A DNA stretch of 64,000 bases from Siccirubricoccus deserti (GTDB lineage: Bacteria; Pseudomonadota; Alphaproteobacteria; Acetobacterales; Acetobacteraceae), in contig NZ_JACOMF010000020.1 in NCBI RefSeq assembly GCF_014283215.1, forward strand, positions 27,761-91,760, written 5' to 3'. This document shows positions 1-9,001 of this stretch, piece by piece. The notes beneath the pieces are model-generated. The model did not search any database, was not told the origin of the DNA, and worked only from the letters and a program-made list of their open reading frames with translations. Positions within the stretch are counted from its first letter, which is position 1, and each line of letters starts with the position of its first letter. A program made the position numbers and the translations under genes.

Positions 1-538
1 TGCGGGCGATCTCGAGCGCTACCGTCTTGGTCAGCCCGACCACCGCATGCTTGGCCGAGACATAGGCTGACTTGTTCGGCGAGGCGACCAGCCCATGCGC
101 CGAAGCGATGTTGACGATCCGGCCCCAGCCACGTGCCTTCATTCCCGGCAGCGCCGCCTTGATGGCGTGGAAGTTGGAAGTGAAGTTGATGGCGATGATG
201 GCGTCGAACTTATCCTCGGGGAATTCATCGACCGGCGCGACGAATTGGATGCCGGCGTTGTTCACCAGGATATCGACACTGCCGAGCGCCGCCTCGGCGT
301 CCTTCACCATCTGCCGCACCGCCTCGGGCTTCGACAGGTCGGCGGCGGAATAGGGCGCGTCGCCACCGCCCATGGCAGCGCCGACCTCGGCGCGGGCGCG
401 GGCGATCTCCTTCGGCTTGCCGAAGCCGTTCAGCATCACCCGGGCACCGGCCTTGGCATACATCATCGCAATGCCTTGGCCGATGCCGCTGGTGCTGCCG
501 GTGATCAGCGCGGTGCGGCCGGCAAGAACCTTCTCCAT
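1..538 (-). CDS. bdhA: 3-hydroxybutyrate dehydrogenase, SDR family (partial, C-terminus off window)
   Basis: NAD-dependent oxidation of D-3-hydroxybutyrate to acetoacetate, a step in polyhydroxybutyrate and ketone-body use in the cytoplasm. About 179 N-terminal residues are visible. They show the classical SDR signature: cofactor-binding TGSTSGIG at residues 13-20, NNAG at 93-96, a catalytic serine in NIASAHG near 146 and YVSAK at 159-163. The Ala-His-Gly context after the serine and the overall match favour 3-hydroxybutyrate dehydrogenase over other SDRs, but family-level similarity is the only support. The ATG at 538 was chosen because the Rossmann motif starts 12 residues later. It lies 34 bases downstream of the flavoprotein gene on the same strand, so co-transcription is likely. 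The active-site tail is missing. Confidence 0.82.
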   Translation of the reverse strand, partial: MEKVLAGRTALITGSTSGIGQGIAMMYAKAGARVMLNGFGKPKEIARARAEVGAAMGGGDAPYSAADLSKPEAVRQMVKDAEAALGSVDILVNNAGIQFVAPVDEFPEDKFDAIIAINFTSNFHAIKAALPGMKARGWGRIVNIASAHGLVASPNKSAYVSAKHAVVGLTKTVALEIAR

Positions 539-572
539 ATCGTCGCTCCTCAGCATTGTCGGGGATGAAGGC

Positions 573-2027
573 TCAGGGCAGGTGCCTGAGCAAGGCAACA
601 ACGCGCTTCACGCCAGCGGACAGCAGCTTCGGCGCATAGTACTCGCCAGCGGCGCGCTTCGCCGCCTCGGCCAGGGTCGGATAGGGCAGCACCAGGCCGG
701 CCAGCGCCGAGAGCGGCAGGCGGCGGCCGATCATCAGCCCGAACATGCCGGCCATTTCGCCGGCCCGCGGCGCCAGCACGCCGGCGCCAACCAGCCGGCC
801 ACGGCCATCCACCACCAGCTTCACCAGACCTTCCGGCCTGGCTTCGGCGATGGCGCGGTCGTTCTCCCCCAGCGGCCAGCGGTGGACCGCGAGGCCGGCG
901 ATGCCCCTCTCCCGCGCCTCCGCCTCGGTCAGCCCGACCTGGGCCAACTCGGGGTCGGTGTAGGTGACGCGCGGCAGGGCCGCGTAATCCACCCGGGTGA
1001 AGGGCAGCCGGAACAGCATCGAACGCACGACGATGCCGGCATGCTGGCTGGCGACATGGGTGAAGGCGCGCGGGCCGATGCCCTCAGGGTCGGCGATGTC
1101 GCCCACCGCCCAGACCCGGCGGTTGGAGGTGGAGCGCAGGTCGGCCTGCGTGGCAACGCCGCGTGGCGAGGCGGCAATACCGCCGGCGGCGAGGTCGAGG
1201 CTCGCCAGCCGCGGCGCCCGGCCGATCGCCAGCAGCAGATGGGTGCCGGCGATGCGGCTGCCATCCTCCAGCACCGCGACGACGCCGGCCTGCGGCGTCT
1301 CCGACCGCGCCTCCAGCGGCTCGACCGCCACCACCTTGGCGGCCTCGCGGATCTCGACGCCGTCCCGCAGCAGCGCGGCGCGGAGGCCCTCGACCAGCTC
1401 CGCATCCTCCCGCGGGGCGATGCGCGGCGCCGCCTCCAGCACTGTCACCAGGCAGCCGAGCCTTGCATGCGCCTGCGCCATCTCAAGGCCGATAGGCCCG
1501 CCGCCGAGGATGATGAGGTGGCCCGGCGGCTCCTCCAGTTCGAACAGCGTCTCGTTGGTCAGCCAGGGCACGCCGTCGAGGCCGGGGATGTCGGGGATGA
1601 CGGCGCTGCTTCCGGCGGCGATGACGCAGCGACGGAAGCGCAGCTGCCGGCCGCCGACCTCCAGCGTATCGGGCGTGAGGAAATGCGCCGAGGCCTCGAT
1701 GACATCGACCCCCATGCCACGGAACCGCTCGGCGCTGTCGTTCGGGGCGATGCGCTCGATGGCGCCGCGGACATGGGCGCGGACCCCGGCCCAGTCGATT
1801 TCCGGCGGCGGCAGGCGGATGCCGAAGCGGGCGGCGGCGCGCGCCTCGGCCGCCGCATGCCCGGCGGCGAGCAGCGCCTTCGAGGGCACGCAGCCGTAAT
1901 TCAGGCAGTCGCCACCCATCCGCCCGCGCTCGATCAGCGCCACCTTGAGCCCGAGGTTGTTGCAGATGGCGGCAACAGACAGCCCTGCGGCGCCCGCACC
2001 AATCACCGCGACATCGACATCAGGCAT
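573..2027 (-). CDS. FAD-dependent pyridine nucleotide-disulfide oxidoreductase (MerA/Lpd-like)
   Basis: 484-residue class I flavin disulfide reductase-type enzyme, length normal for dihydrolipoamide dehydrogenase and mercuric reductase. Seen: FAD-binding GAGAAG at residues 10-15, redox-active CLNYGC (Cys41 and Cys46), a second nucleotide-binding glycine motif (GGGPIGLEMA) and a C-terminal dimerisation domain. In Lpd and MerA the C-terminal motif carries a His-Pro-Thr/Glu acid-base pair; here it reads PYPTLAEA at 448-455, so the usual histidine is Tyr. The real substrate is therefore unlikely to be dihydrolipoamide. No mercury-specific C-terminal cysteine pair or HMA domain is present. It overlaps the upstream TVP38/TMEM64 gene by 8 bases; such pairs are common in proteobacteria, but their function is unsettled. 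Confidence 0.85.
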   Translation of the reverse strand: MPDVDVAVIGAGAAGLSVAAICNNLGLKVALIERGRMGGDCLNYGCVPSKALLAAGHAAAEARAAARFGIRLPPPEIDWAGVRAHVRGAIERIAPNDSAERFRGMGVDVIEASAHFLTPDTLEVGGRQLRFRRCVIAAGSSAVIPDIPGLDGVPWLTNETLFELEEPPGHLIILGGGPIGLEMAQAHARLGCLVTVLEAAPRIAPREDAELVEGLRAALLRDGVEIREAAKVVAVEPLEARSETPQAGVVAVLEDGSRIAGTHLLLAIGRAPRLASLDLAAGGIAASPRGVATQADLRSTSNRRVWAVGDIADPEGIGPRAFTHVASQHAGIVVRSMLFRLPFTRVDYAALPRVTYTDPELAQVGLTEAEARERGIAGLAVHRWPLGENDRAIAEARPEGLVKLVVDGRGRLVGAGVLAPRAGEMAGMFGLMIGRRLPLSALAGLVLPYPTLAEAAKRAAGEYYAPKLLSAGVKRVVALLRHLP

Positions 2028-2730
2028 TCATCTTCCCCTTACGGCCACGCCACCAGATGCCCAATAGCGACAGCGCCGCCAACCCCAGCAGCGGCAGCAG
2101 GATGCCAGGGGAGAAGATTACCGAGAGGTCGGGCCGGCCGCCGGCGTCGAAAACCTGGCCCAGCCCGGCGCCGATTCCGGCGAAAACCGCGGTGCCGGGG
2201 ATGATGCCGAGGAAGGTGGCCGCGGCGAAGGGCGGCAGCGCCATCCCGGCCAGCGCCGGCGCCAGATTGACCAGCCAGAACGGCACCACCGGGATCAGCC
2301 GCAGCGACAGCAGGTACCAGAAGCCCTCCCGCGCCAGGCCCTCCCGCACCCGCCCCAGCAACGGCCCGGCCCTGGCCGCGAGGGTGTCGGCCAGGGCATA
2401 GCGGGCGGCGACGAACAGGACGCAGGCGCCGATCGTGGCGCCCGCCACCGCCGCGGCGGCGCCGAGCCAGGGGCCGAACAGGAAGCCACCGGCCAGGGTC
2501 ATCACCACCGCTCCCGGCAGCGACAGCGCCACAACCACCACATAAAGGGCGACATAGGCCAGCACCGCCAGCACCGGCGATGCGGCGACGAAGCCGGCCA
2601 GCACCGCCCGCTGCGCCGCCAGCGACTCGAAGGACAGCACCCGGTGCAGGCCGAGGGCATAGGCGAGGCCCAGCGCGGCGAGGACCAGGGCGAGCGGCCA
2701 GAGGCGGCGCCAGGCGGCAGACAGGGGCAT
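2020..2730 (-). CDS. TVP38/TMEM64 (DedA-like SNARE-associated) membrane protein
   Basis: Polytopic inner-membrane protein of about 236 residues. After the start there is a transmembrane helix (WPLALVLAALGLAYALGL), then further hydrophobic segments with the family's glycine-rich re-entrant stretch (GFLFGPWLGAAAAVAGATIGA) and a conserved Arg-Phe/Leu-Pro-x-x-P-like region (LRLIPVVPFWLVN). The family is proposed to move or scramble lipids, but the bacterial substrate is unknown. The start at 2730 (MPLSAAWRR) is preferred over longer versions because a GGAG sits about six bases upstream. The gene heads a minus-strand unit with the flavoprotein and bdhA. The C-terminus is basic (WWRGRKGKMNA). Confidence 0.82.
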   Translation of the reverse strand: MPLSAAWRRLWPLALVLAALGLAYALGLHRVLSFESLAAQRAVLAGFVAASPVLAVLAYVALYVVVVALSLPGAVVMTLAGGFLFGPWLGAAAAVAGATIGACVLFVAARYALADTLAARAGPLLGRVREGLAREGFWYLLSLRLIPVVPFWLVNLAPALAGMALPPFAAATFLGIIPGTAVFAGIGAGLGQVFDAGGRPDLSVIFSPGILLPLLGLAALSLLGIWWRGRKGKMNA

Positions 2731-2978
2731 GACGGTCTCCGCTTCGCGGCGCAGCATGCAGGCGTTACGCCCCGCGGGCACGGCCGGCAATGGGGCGCCC
2801 ACGGGCCGATCCGGCGCGCCACCACCACGTTGCGCCACCCGCCGCGATTGACGGCCCCCCTGCCCGGTCCCTATAGGTGCCCGCCTTCGCCGGGGCCCGA
2901 TCGCAAGGGGCCGCCGGCCGTTCGCGATGCGCCCACCACCGGGCGCCGCGGGCGTATTCCCCTGTCGGAGACAGTGCC

Positions 2979-3113
2979 GTGAAGCGTACCTACCAGCCCT
3001 CCAAGCTCGTCCGGAAGCGCCGGCATGGCTTCCGCTCCCGCATGGCGACGGTCGGCGGCCGCAAGGTGCTGGCGACGCGCCGCGCCAAGGGCCGCGCCAA
3101 GCTCAGCGCCTGA
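2979..3113 (+). CDS. rpmH: 50S ribosomal protein L34
   Basis: 44-residue basic protein of the large ribosomal subunit, exactly the family length, with the diagnostic start [17 protein letters not shown]. It begins with GTG at 2979; a GGAG lies about nine bases upstream. It heads the conserved rpmH-rnpA-yidD-yidC-engB block. The stop at 3111-3113 is followed 20 bases later by rnpA, the usual arrangement. Confidence 0.97.
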   Translation: MKRTYQPSKLVRKRRHGFRSRMATVGGRKVLATRRAKGRAKLSA

Positions 3114-3133
3114 CAGCGACGGGGGATCTCGCC

Positions 3134-3517
3134 ATGCCGGGCCGTCTACCCCGGCTGACCCGGCGCGGCGAGTTCCTTGCCGCCGCCAGGGCGGGCCGCA
3201 AGGCCGCCCGGCCGGGGCTGGTGCTGCAGGCGCTGCCGAAGCCCGGCGGCGTGCTGCGCTGCGGCTTCACCGCGACCAAGAAGATCGGCAATGCCGTGGC
3301 CCGCAACCGTGCCAAGCGCCGGCTGCGCGAGACCGCGCGGCTGACCCTGGCCGCACCCGCCACGGCCGAGGCCCTGTCCGGCTGGGATCTGGTGCTGATC
3401 GCCCGCGACGGCACCGCCACCCGCCCCTGGGACAAGCTGCTCGGCGACCTCCGCGGCGCGCTGCGCCAGGCGGGCGTGGGTCCTGGCACCATGCCGGGGG
3501 CCGAGGTGGCGCCGTGA
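3134..3517 (+). CDS. rnpA: Ribonuclease P protein component
   Basis: 127-residue protein subunit of RNase P, which removes 5' leaders from pre-tRNAs together with the RNA subunit (not in this window). The signature RNA-contacting segment ARNRAKRRLRE lies at about residues 56-66, and the N-terminal LTRRGEFLAA motif is typical. The length matches the family. The ATG at 3134 was chosen because the conserved region begins within five residues; translation may be coupled to rpmH. Its TGA overlaps the GTG of yidD (GTGA at 3514-3517). Confidence 0.95.
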   Translation: MPGRLPRLTRRGEFLAAARAGRKAARPGLVLQALPKPGGVLRCGFTATKKIGNAVARNRAKRRLRETARLTLAAPATAEALSGWDLVLIARDGTATRPWDKLLGDLRGALRQAGVGPGTMPGAEVAP

Positions 3518-3873
3518 GCGCCCCGGCCCAGGCGCTGCGCGGCGCCGTCATCGCTTATCAATGGACGCTGCGGCCCTTCATCGGCAGCCATTGCCGCTTC
3601 CATCCCTCCTGCAGCCATTATGCGCTGGAGGCCCTCGCCACCCATGGCGCGCTGCGCGGCGCCTGGCTCTCCGGCCGTCGCATCCTGCGCTGCAACCCCT
3701 GGCATCCCGGCGGCTACGACCCGGTTCCGCCGCCCGCCCCTGCCGAACGCGATCCGCGCCCGACCTCCGCGCCACCCGGCGCCGGATCGGCCGCCGGGTC
3801 ACCTGACCGCCTCCCGGTCCGGACCGCCACGCCCTGCGGCGCGGCGGTCGTCGGACCGCCCGAACAAGGCTGA
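3514..3873 (+). CDS. yidD: YidD, membrane protein insertion efficiency factor
   Basis: 119-residue protein associated with YidC-dependent membrane insertion. The conserved core is visible: an amphipathic N-terminus, then CRFHPSCSHYALEAL (Cys27 and Cys33) and the third invariant cysteine in RILRCNPWHPGG (Cys60). After residue 75 the tail is Pro/Ala-rich and not conserved, which makes the protein longer than the roughly 70-85-residue core. It starts with GTG overlapping the rnpA stop by four bases, implying translational coupling, and is followed ten bases later by yidC. Confidence 0.93.
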   Translation: MSAPAQALRGAVIAYQWTLRPFIGSHCRFHPSCSHYALEALATHGALRGAWLSGRRILRCNPWHPGGYDPVPPPAPAERDPRPTSAPPGAGSAAGSPDRLPVRTATPCGAAVVGPPEQG

Positions 3874-3883
3874 TCAACGTCCC

Positions 3884-5701
3884 ATGGACAACAAGCGCCT
3901 CCTCGCGGCGATCGCCATTTCCATCGGCATCCTGCTGACCTTCGAGCTGTTCAACCGCCCGGCCCGCGAGGCCCAGCTGGCGCAGCAGCGGCAGCAGGCC
4001 GAGCAGGTACAGCAGTCGCAGCAGGCGGCGCCACGCCCGGTCGGGCCGCTCGGCGCGCCGACCGATGCCTCTCCTGCCGCCGGCACGCCCCGCGCCCCGG
4101 GTGCGCGGCTGCCGGTGGACGGGCCGAAGGTACAAGGCACCATCAGCCTACGCGGCGCCCGGCTGGATGACCTGGTGCTGCGCGACTACCATGAGACGGT
4201 CGACCGCGCCTCCCCGCTGGTGCGGCTGCTCGCCCCGCGAGAGGGCGCCGCGCCCTACTACGCGCAATGGGGCTGGACCGCGGCCGATGGCCGCACCCCG
4301 GTGCCGGGCAACGATACCGACTGGCAGGCCGAGGGCGGCCGCCTTGCCCCCGGCAACCCGGTGACCCTGCGTTGGGACAACGGCCAGGGGCAGGTCTTCG
4401 AGATCGGCTTCGCGCTCGATGAGAATTACATGTTCACCGCCGAGCAGCGGGTCCGCAATACCGGCGCCGAGGCGGTGCAGTTGCTGCCCTGGGCGCGCAT
4501 CCGGCGCGAGAGCACGCCGCCGACCCAGGGCTTCTACATCCTGCACGAAGGCTTCGTCGGGGTGCTGGATGGCCGGTTGCGGGAGATGTCCTTCTCCAGC
4601 GCCAAGGACGAGGCCGGCAAGCGTGCCGGCACCGCTTTCGACCTCGAGGCGCCGGGCGGCTGGTCCGGCTTCACCGACAAATACTGGCTGACCGCCCTTG
4701 CCCCGGTCGACCAGTCGGCCCGCTACCGGGTCAGCTACCGCGCTGTGCCGGAAACCGGCCCAAGGGGTCAGGAGGACCGCTGGCAGGTGGATTACACCCT
4801 TCCGGCGCCGGTCGAGGTAGCGCCGGGGGCGACCGCCGCCCGCCAGGCGCTGCGGCTCTTCGCCGGCGCCAAGGAGGTGCATCTGCTGGACGCCTATCGC
4901 GACCGCCTCGGCATCCCCGATTTCGACAAGGCAGTGGACTTCGGCTGGTTCTACTTCCTGACCAAGCCGTTCTTCCATGTGTTGCACTTCCTCGGCGTGA
5001 ACCTTCACAATTTCGGCGTCGCGATCCTTGTTTTCACGCTGGGTTTGAAGATCCTGTTCTTCCCGCTCGCCAACAAGGCCTACAAGTCGATGAGCCGGAT
5101 GAAGGTTCTCGGCCCGAAGATGCAGGAGATCCGCGAGCGGCATAAGGACGATCCGGCCAAGGCGCAGGCCGAGATGATGGCGCTCTACCGGACAGAGAAG
5201 ATCAACCCGGCCTCCGGTTGCCTGCCCATCCTGATCCAGATCCCGGTGTTCTTCGCGCTGTACAAGGTGCTGTTCGTTACCATCGAGATGCGGCACGCGC
5301 CCTTCTTCGGCTGGATCCACGACCTCTCGGCGCCCGACCCGACAAACCTGTTCAACCTCTTCGGGCTCATCCCCTGGGACCCGATGACGTTGACCCATTA
5401 TCTGCATATGCCGGCCTGGGCGCTGATCATGGGCGTGACCATGTATCTGCAGCAGAAGCTGAACCCGCAGCCGCCGGATCCGATCCAGGCCAAGATCTTC
5501 CAGTGGATGCCGGTCATCTTCACCTTCATGCTGGCCAGCTTCCCGGCCGGGCTGGTGATCTACTGGTCCTGGAACAACCTGCTCTCCATAGGCCAGCAAT
5601 GGTACATCATGCACATGGACGCCAAGCGCGGCGGCGCCAGGCCCGCGGTGCCGGCACCGGTCGCGCCGCCCCCGGCGGCCGCCAAGCCGAAGAAGGGGTG
5701 A
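3884..5701 (+). CDS. yidC: Membrane protein insertase YidC (Oxa1 family)
   Basis: 605-residue inner-membrane insertase that works alone or with SecYEG. It has the Gram-negative layout: an N-terminal membrane anchor (about residues 5-22), a large periplasmic domain with a Gln/Ala/Pro-rich linker (about 25-85) and a beta-sandwich region, then the conserved five-helix 60KD_IMP domain from about residue 345. Landmarks are FYFLTKPFFHVLHFLG, PLANKAYKSMSRMK, the cytoplasmic hairpin and SGCLPILIQIPVFFALYKVL. The C-terminus ends in an Ala/Pro/Lys tail (AAAKPKKG). The start ATG at 3884 precedes MDNKRLLAAIAISIG, a typical YidC opening. Eight bases separate it from engB. Confidence 0.97.
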   Translation: MDNKRLLAAIAISIGILLTFELFNRPAREAQLAQQRQQAEQVQQSQQAAPRPVGPLGAPTDASPAAGTPRAPGARLPVDGPKVQGTISLRGARLDDLVLRDYHETVDRASPLVRLLAPREGAAPYYAQWGWTAADGRTPVPGNDTDWQAEGGRLAPGNPVTLRWDNGQGQVFEIGFALDENYMFTAEQRVRNTGAEAVQLLPWARIRRESTPPTQGFYILHEGFVGVLDGRLREMSFSSAKDEAGKRAGTAFDLEAPGGWSGFTDKYWLTALAPVDQSARYRVSYRAVPETGPRGQEDRWQVDYTLPAPVEVAPGATAARQALRLFAGAKEVHLLDAYRDRLGIPDFDKAVDFGWFYFLTKPFFHVLHFLGVNLHNFGVAILVFTLGLKILFFPLANKAYKSMSRMKVLGPKMQEIRERHKDDPAKAQAEMMALYRTEKINPASGCLPILIQIPVFFALYKVLFVTIEMRHAPFFGWIHDLSAPDPTNLFNLFGLIPWDPMTLTHYLHMPAWALIMGVTMYLQQKLNPQPPDPIQAKIFQWMPVIFTFMLASFPAGLVIYWSWNNLLSIGQQWYIMHMDAKRGGARPAVPAPVAPPPAAAKPKKG

Positions 5702-5708
5702 GCCGACA

Positions 5709-6401
5709 ATGACCGGGGGTCCCGACCGGCCGCCGGACGCCGTCCCCAACCTCTCCGAGGCGCGGACGGAAGAGGATCGGGCGGCTTTGCTGGAAGCCGG
5801 GCGGCTGCTGTTCGCCCGGCCCTGCAACTTCTTCTACGCCGCGCAGCGGATCGACCAGCTGCCGCCGGTCGGCGGGCCGGAGGTGGCCTTCTGCGGCCGC
5901 TCCAACGTCGGCAAATCCAGCCTGCTGAACGCGCTGACCGGGCAGAACGCGCTGGCCCGCGTCTCCCATACCCCGGGGCGGACGCGGCAGCTCAATTTCT
6001 TCGACCTTGGCGAGGGACGGCTGACCCTGGTGGACATGCCGGGCTATGGCTACGCCCAGGCGTCCAAGAGCCTGAAGGCCGATTGGCAGGGGCTGATGTT
6101 CGATTTCCTGCGCGGCCGGCCGACCCTGCGGCGGGTGCTGCTGCTTCTGGATGCGCGGATCGAGACCAAACCCTCCGACCGCATGGCGATGGAGCTGCTG
6201 GACGACGCCGCGGTCTCCTTCCAGATCGTGCTGACCAAGGCCGACGACGCCAAGCCCTGGTGGCTGGAGCAACGTCGGCGCGAGGCGGAGCAGCTGGCAC
6301 GCAGCCACACCGCGGGGCACCCGCTGGTGCTGGTGACGAGCGCCTCGACCGGCGCCGGCATGCCGGAGCTGCGGGCGGAGCTTGCCGCGCTGGCGGCATA
6401 G
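5709..6401 (+). CDS. engB: Ribosome biogenesis GTPase EngB (YsxC/YihA)
   Basis: 230-residue TRAFAC GTPase needed for late large-subunit assembly. Motifs in order: G1 GRSNVGKSS at 63-71, G2 threonine in SHTPGRT near 88, G3 DMPGYGYA at 109-116, G4 TKADD, and a G5-like VTSAST. About 30 residues precede the family core, slightly more than usual. It lies eight bases after yidC in the same operon. The last codons are followed directly by the hairpin-rich block at 6403-6520, which probably ends transcription. Confidence 0.95.
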   Translation: MTGGPDRPPDAVPNLSEARTEEDRAALLEAGRLLFARPCNFFYAAQRIDQLPPVGGPEVAFCGRSNVGKSSLLNALTGQNALARVSHTPGRTRQLNFFDLGEGRLTLVDMPGYGYAQASKSLKADWQGLMFDFLRGRPTLRRVLLLLDARIETKPSDRMAMELLDDAAVSFQIVLTKADDAKPWWLEQRRREAEQLARSHTAGHPLVLVTSASTGAGMPELRAELAALAA

Positions 6402-6402
6402 A

Positions 6403-6520
6403 GCCTGATCGCTGGAGGTTGAAACAACCGGAAGCGTGAATCGCGCGACCAACGAAGCTGGAGCCTGATTGCTTCGGCGCGAAGCAAGCAGATCCCTGTT
6501 TGCTGAGCGGATTCACGCCC
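6403..6520. repeat. Hairpin-rich intergenic block after engB (REP-like)
   Basis: No gene fits here. Three inverted pairs are nested: GGTTG/CAACC around AAA (6417-6429); TTGCTTCG/CGAAGCAA around GCG (6469-6487); and an outer pair GCGTGAATC (6434-6442) with GATTCACGC (6510-6518). The phrase GAGCCTGAT occurs twice (6401-6409 and 6461-6469). The structure resembles dispersed extragenic palindromic repeats or a bidirectional terminator between engB (+) and the cyclase gene (-). A second genomic copy would be needed to call it dispersed. Confidence 0.5.
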
Positions 6521-6639
6521 CAGGGCGTTCATGCCCCGCCGCGATCCAGGGCGAAGCGGCGGCGCGTCACGCCAGTTCGCTGGCGGCCCGGCCGCCCTTC
6601 GCGCCCCGAGGCCAGGGCCCGTGGAGGCGGGCGCCCGCC

Positions 6640-7827
6640 TCAGGCGACCTCGGCCAACCTGGCACGATTGCGGCCATCGCGCTTGGCCATGTAGAGCGCG
6701 GCATCGGCCCGGGACAGCAGAATCTCCGGCGTCGCCGAATCGGCTTGGTCCAGGCTGGCGACGCCAATGCTCACCGTCACCCGGCTGCCGCAATGCGGGA
6801 TGGCCAACGCCTCCACGGCCAGGCGCAGCCGCTCCGCAACCAGCATGCCCGCGCGGCCATCGGTGTCCGGCAGGATGACCGCCAGTTCCTCCCCGCCATA
6901 GCGGGCGATGATATCGCCGGGCCGGTGCTCCGCCTTCGCCACCGCCTGGGCCACGCGCCGCAGGCAGGCATCGCCGGCGATATGGCCGTGGGTGTCGTTG
7001 TACTGCTTGAAACGATCGACATCGACCAGCAGCAGGCACAACCGGCCGGAATTCCACCGGGCCCGGCTCCATTCCCGCGCCAGCGCCTCGTCGAAGCCGC
7101 GGCGGTTGAGCAGCCCGGTCAGGGCGTCGGTGCGGGCCATCGCCACCAGCCTGGCGTTGGCGGCCACCAATTCGGCATTGGTGCGGCCGACCTGCTCGAC
7201 CAGCCTGCGGCGCTCCTCGGCCGAAACCAGCTGCGCCAGCGTCTCTGCAGCCCTCGTCCAGCCGATCCAGATGGACGCCACCAGCACCATGGCGGTGAAG
7301 GCGGCGGCACAGGTGTAGAGTGTCCCGCCGACCACAAGGCAGGCGCCCACCATCGGCAGCAGACCCAGCACTGGCACGCCATAGCTGGCTTCCGGCACCG
7401 GGCTGTTGCGCCGCGCGGCGTTGGTGAAGAACCGGCTCTGCGCAATGATGATGACCAGGTGGGTCAGCACATCGGGCTCGGTCACCACCACCAGCGCCAC
7501 CACGCCCCAGTGCGCGCCGGTGGCCCAGGCGCCGAGCGCGTAGCGCCGGGCCCACAGACGCGGTGGATCCGCCGCCGGCCGGCGGTGATAGGCATGGGCC
7601 AGGCCCAGCCGGGCGCCGAAGATCACCGGCACCGCCATTGCCCATCCGAGCAGCCAGACGGCGTCGGTGCGCCAGTAGGCGAAGCCGCCCAGCGCGGTCA
7701 TGGCTAGGCCGCCGAACGCCAGGATGAGCGTCTGGCGAAAAACCATGTCGGTGCGCTGCCAGGCGACGGCGTCCGTCATGGACGCAAGCCGCGCATCCTG
7801 CCGCATCCTGGTCCTGCCCCCCGCCAT
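6640..7827 (-). CDS. Membrane-bound diguanylate cyclase (GGDEF)
   Basis: 395-residue enzyme expected to make cyclic di-GMP from two GTP. The N-terminal half holds about six hydrophobic helices (residues about 33-190) with no recognisable ligand-binding domain, then a short helical linker and a GGDEF domain from about residue 231 ([16 protein letters not shown]). The active-site loop reads GGEEL at 311-315, an accepted catalytic variant, and an RPGD at 302-305 sits at the spacing expected for the inhibitory I-site, so product inhibition is likely. No EAL domain follows. A start at Met17 (MTDAVAW) is also possible. It is monocistronic and convergent with engB. Confidence 0.9.
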   Translation of the reverse strand: MAGGRTRMRQDARLASMTDAVAWQRTDMVFRQTLILAFGGLAMTALGGFAYWRTDAVWLLGWAMAVPVIFGARLGLAHAYHRRPAADPPRLWARRYALGAWATGAHWGVVALVVVTEPDVLTHLVIIIAQSRFFTNAARRNSPVPEASYGVPVLGLLPMVGACLVVGGTLYTCAAAFTAMVLVASIWIGWTRAAETLAQLVSAEERRRLVEQVGRTNAELVAANARLVAMARTDALTGLLNRRGFDEALAREWSRARWNSGRLCLLLVDVDRFKQYNDTHGHIAGDACLRRVAQAVAKAEHRPGDIIARYGGEELAVILPDTDGRAGMLVAERLRLAVEALAIPHCGSRVTVSIGVASLDQADSATPEILLSRADAALYMAKRDGRNRARLAEVA

Positions 7828-7961
7828 GCGACCTCACGCCGCGCAGATGCCGGCAATGCCGGTCTGCCACGCGGTGCCGGCGAGGTGTCCAGGCCGCCGG
7901 CGCCTTGACCCTCATCGCCCTGCACCCTAAGCCGCGCGCAAGTTCAGCGAAAGCCCGGCCG

Positions 7962-8843
7962 ATGTCCGACGTCACCGACCCGATGCAGATCATCTCCGGC
8001 GCCCTGCCCTTCCTGAAGCGCTACGACGACCAGATCGTGGTGGTGAAGTACGGCGGCCACGCCATGGGCGAGGAGGCGACCGCGCTGCGCTTCGGCCGCG
8101 ACATCGCGCTGCTGGAGCAGGTCGGCGTCAGCCCGGTGGTGGTGCATGGCGGCGGCCCGCAGATCAACGCCATGCTGAAGCGGCTGAACGTGCAATCCCA
8201 TTTCGTCCAGGGGCTGCGCGTGACCGATGAGGCGATGCTCGACGTGGTCGAGATGGTCCTCGCCGGCCCGGTCAACAAGCAGGTGGCGGAGGCGATCACC
8301 CGCGCCGGCGCCATCGCAGTGGGCATCAGCGGCAAGGATGGCGGGCTGATCCGTGCCCGCAAGCTGACCCGCACGGTGCGCGACCCCGGCTCGAACATCG
8401 AGCAGGTGCTCGACCTCGGTTTCGTCGGGGAGCCGGAGGCGGTCGACACCCGCGTGCTGAAGCTGCTGATCGGTTCCGATATCGTGCCGGTGGTGGCGCC
8501 GGTCGGCATCGGCGCCAATGGCCAGACCTACAACATCAATGCCGATACCGTGGCCGGCGCCATCGCCGGGGCACTGGGTGCCGAGCGGCTGCTGATGCTG
8601 ACCGACGTGCGCGGCGTGCTCGGCCCCGATGGGGCGCTGATCCCGGAGATGACGGTGGCCGAGGTGCGGGCCGGCATCGCCGCCGGCTGGATCTCGGCCG
8701 GGATGATCCCGAAGGTCGAGACCTGCATCTACGCCATCGAGCAGGGAGTGAAGGGCGCCGTCATCCTCGACGGAAGGGTACCGCATGCGGTGCTGCGCGA
8801 GCTGTTCACCGATGGCGGGGCGGGAACGCTGATCAAGCCGTAG
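7962..8843 (+). CDS. argB: Acetylglutamate kinase
   Basis: Phosphorylates N-acetylglutamate, the second step of arginine synthesis. 293 residues from the ATG at 7962, the normal length. Motifs: KYGGHAM at 29-35 (phosphate loop), [12 protein letters not shown] at 61-72 (acetylglutamate and ATP contacts), and the C-terminal MIPKVETC region. An upstream in-frame ATG at 7905 would add 19 residues that do not look like the family, so the shorter start is preferred; no strong ribosome-binding site marks either. In many alphaproteobacteria argB follows engB; here the cyclase gene is inserted between them on the other strand. Confidence 0.95.
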   Translation: MSDVTDPMQIISGALPFLKRYDDQIVVVKYGGHAMGEEATALRFGRDIALLEQVGVSPVVVHGGGPQINAMLKRLNVQSHFVQGLRVTDEAMLDVVEMVLAGPVNKQVAEAITRAGAIAVGISGKDGGLIRARKLTRTVRDPGSNIEQVLDLGFVGEPEAVDTRVLKLLIGSDIVPVVAPVGIGANGQTYNINADTVAGAIAGALGAERLLMLTDVRGVLGPDGALIPEMTVAEVRAGIAAGWISAGMIPKVETCIYAIEQGVKGAVILDGRVPHAVLRELFTDGGAGTLIKP

Positions 8844-8872
8844 CAGGCTGCCGGAAGGCACCCTTGGGCTTT

Positions 8873-8895
8873 CGAGAGGGGCGGAGCCCCTCTCG
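8873..8895. terminator. GC-rich hairpin between convergent argB and panC
   Basis: Perfect 10-bp arms CGAGAGGGGC / GCCCCTCTCG around a GGA loop, 30 bases after the argB stop and about 107 bases beyond the panC stop. There is no downstream U tract on either strand. Its position between converging genes suggests a bidirectional terminator. Confidence 0.6.
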
Positions 8896-9001
8896 CGCTC
8901 TCCCGCCGAAGGCTGAAGGGGCTTTGGAACCGAGGGAGGCTACAGGGTTTCGGAGGCCTTGCCGCCCTCGATGAGGGGGAAGGGGGTGAGGTGAACCTGC
9001 C

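Noticed and set aside
573..2027. Mercuric reductase
   Set aside because: No HMA domain, no C-terminal vicinal cysteines and no other mer genes.
372..2204. A 610-codon plus-strand open frame over the first genes
   Set aside because: It is the antisense of the flavoprotein gene; high GC keeps several frames open. Its sequence is Arg/Gly/His-rich with no domain, whereas the minus-strand frame has complete FAD and cysteine motifs.
2979..6401. Origin of replication near rpmH
   Set aside because: rpmH-rnpA can lie near oriC, but no dnaA gene, DnaA-box cluster or AT-rich unwinding element is visible.
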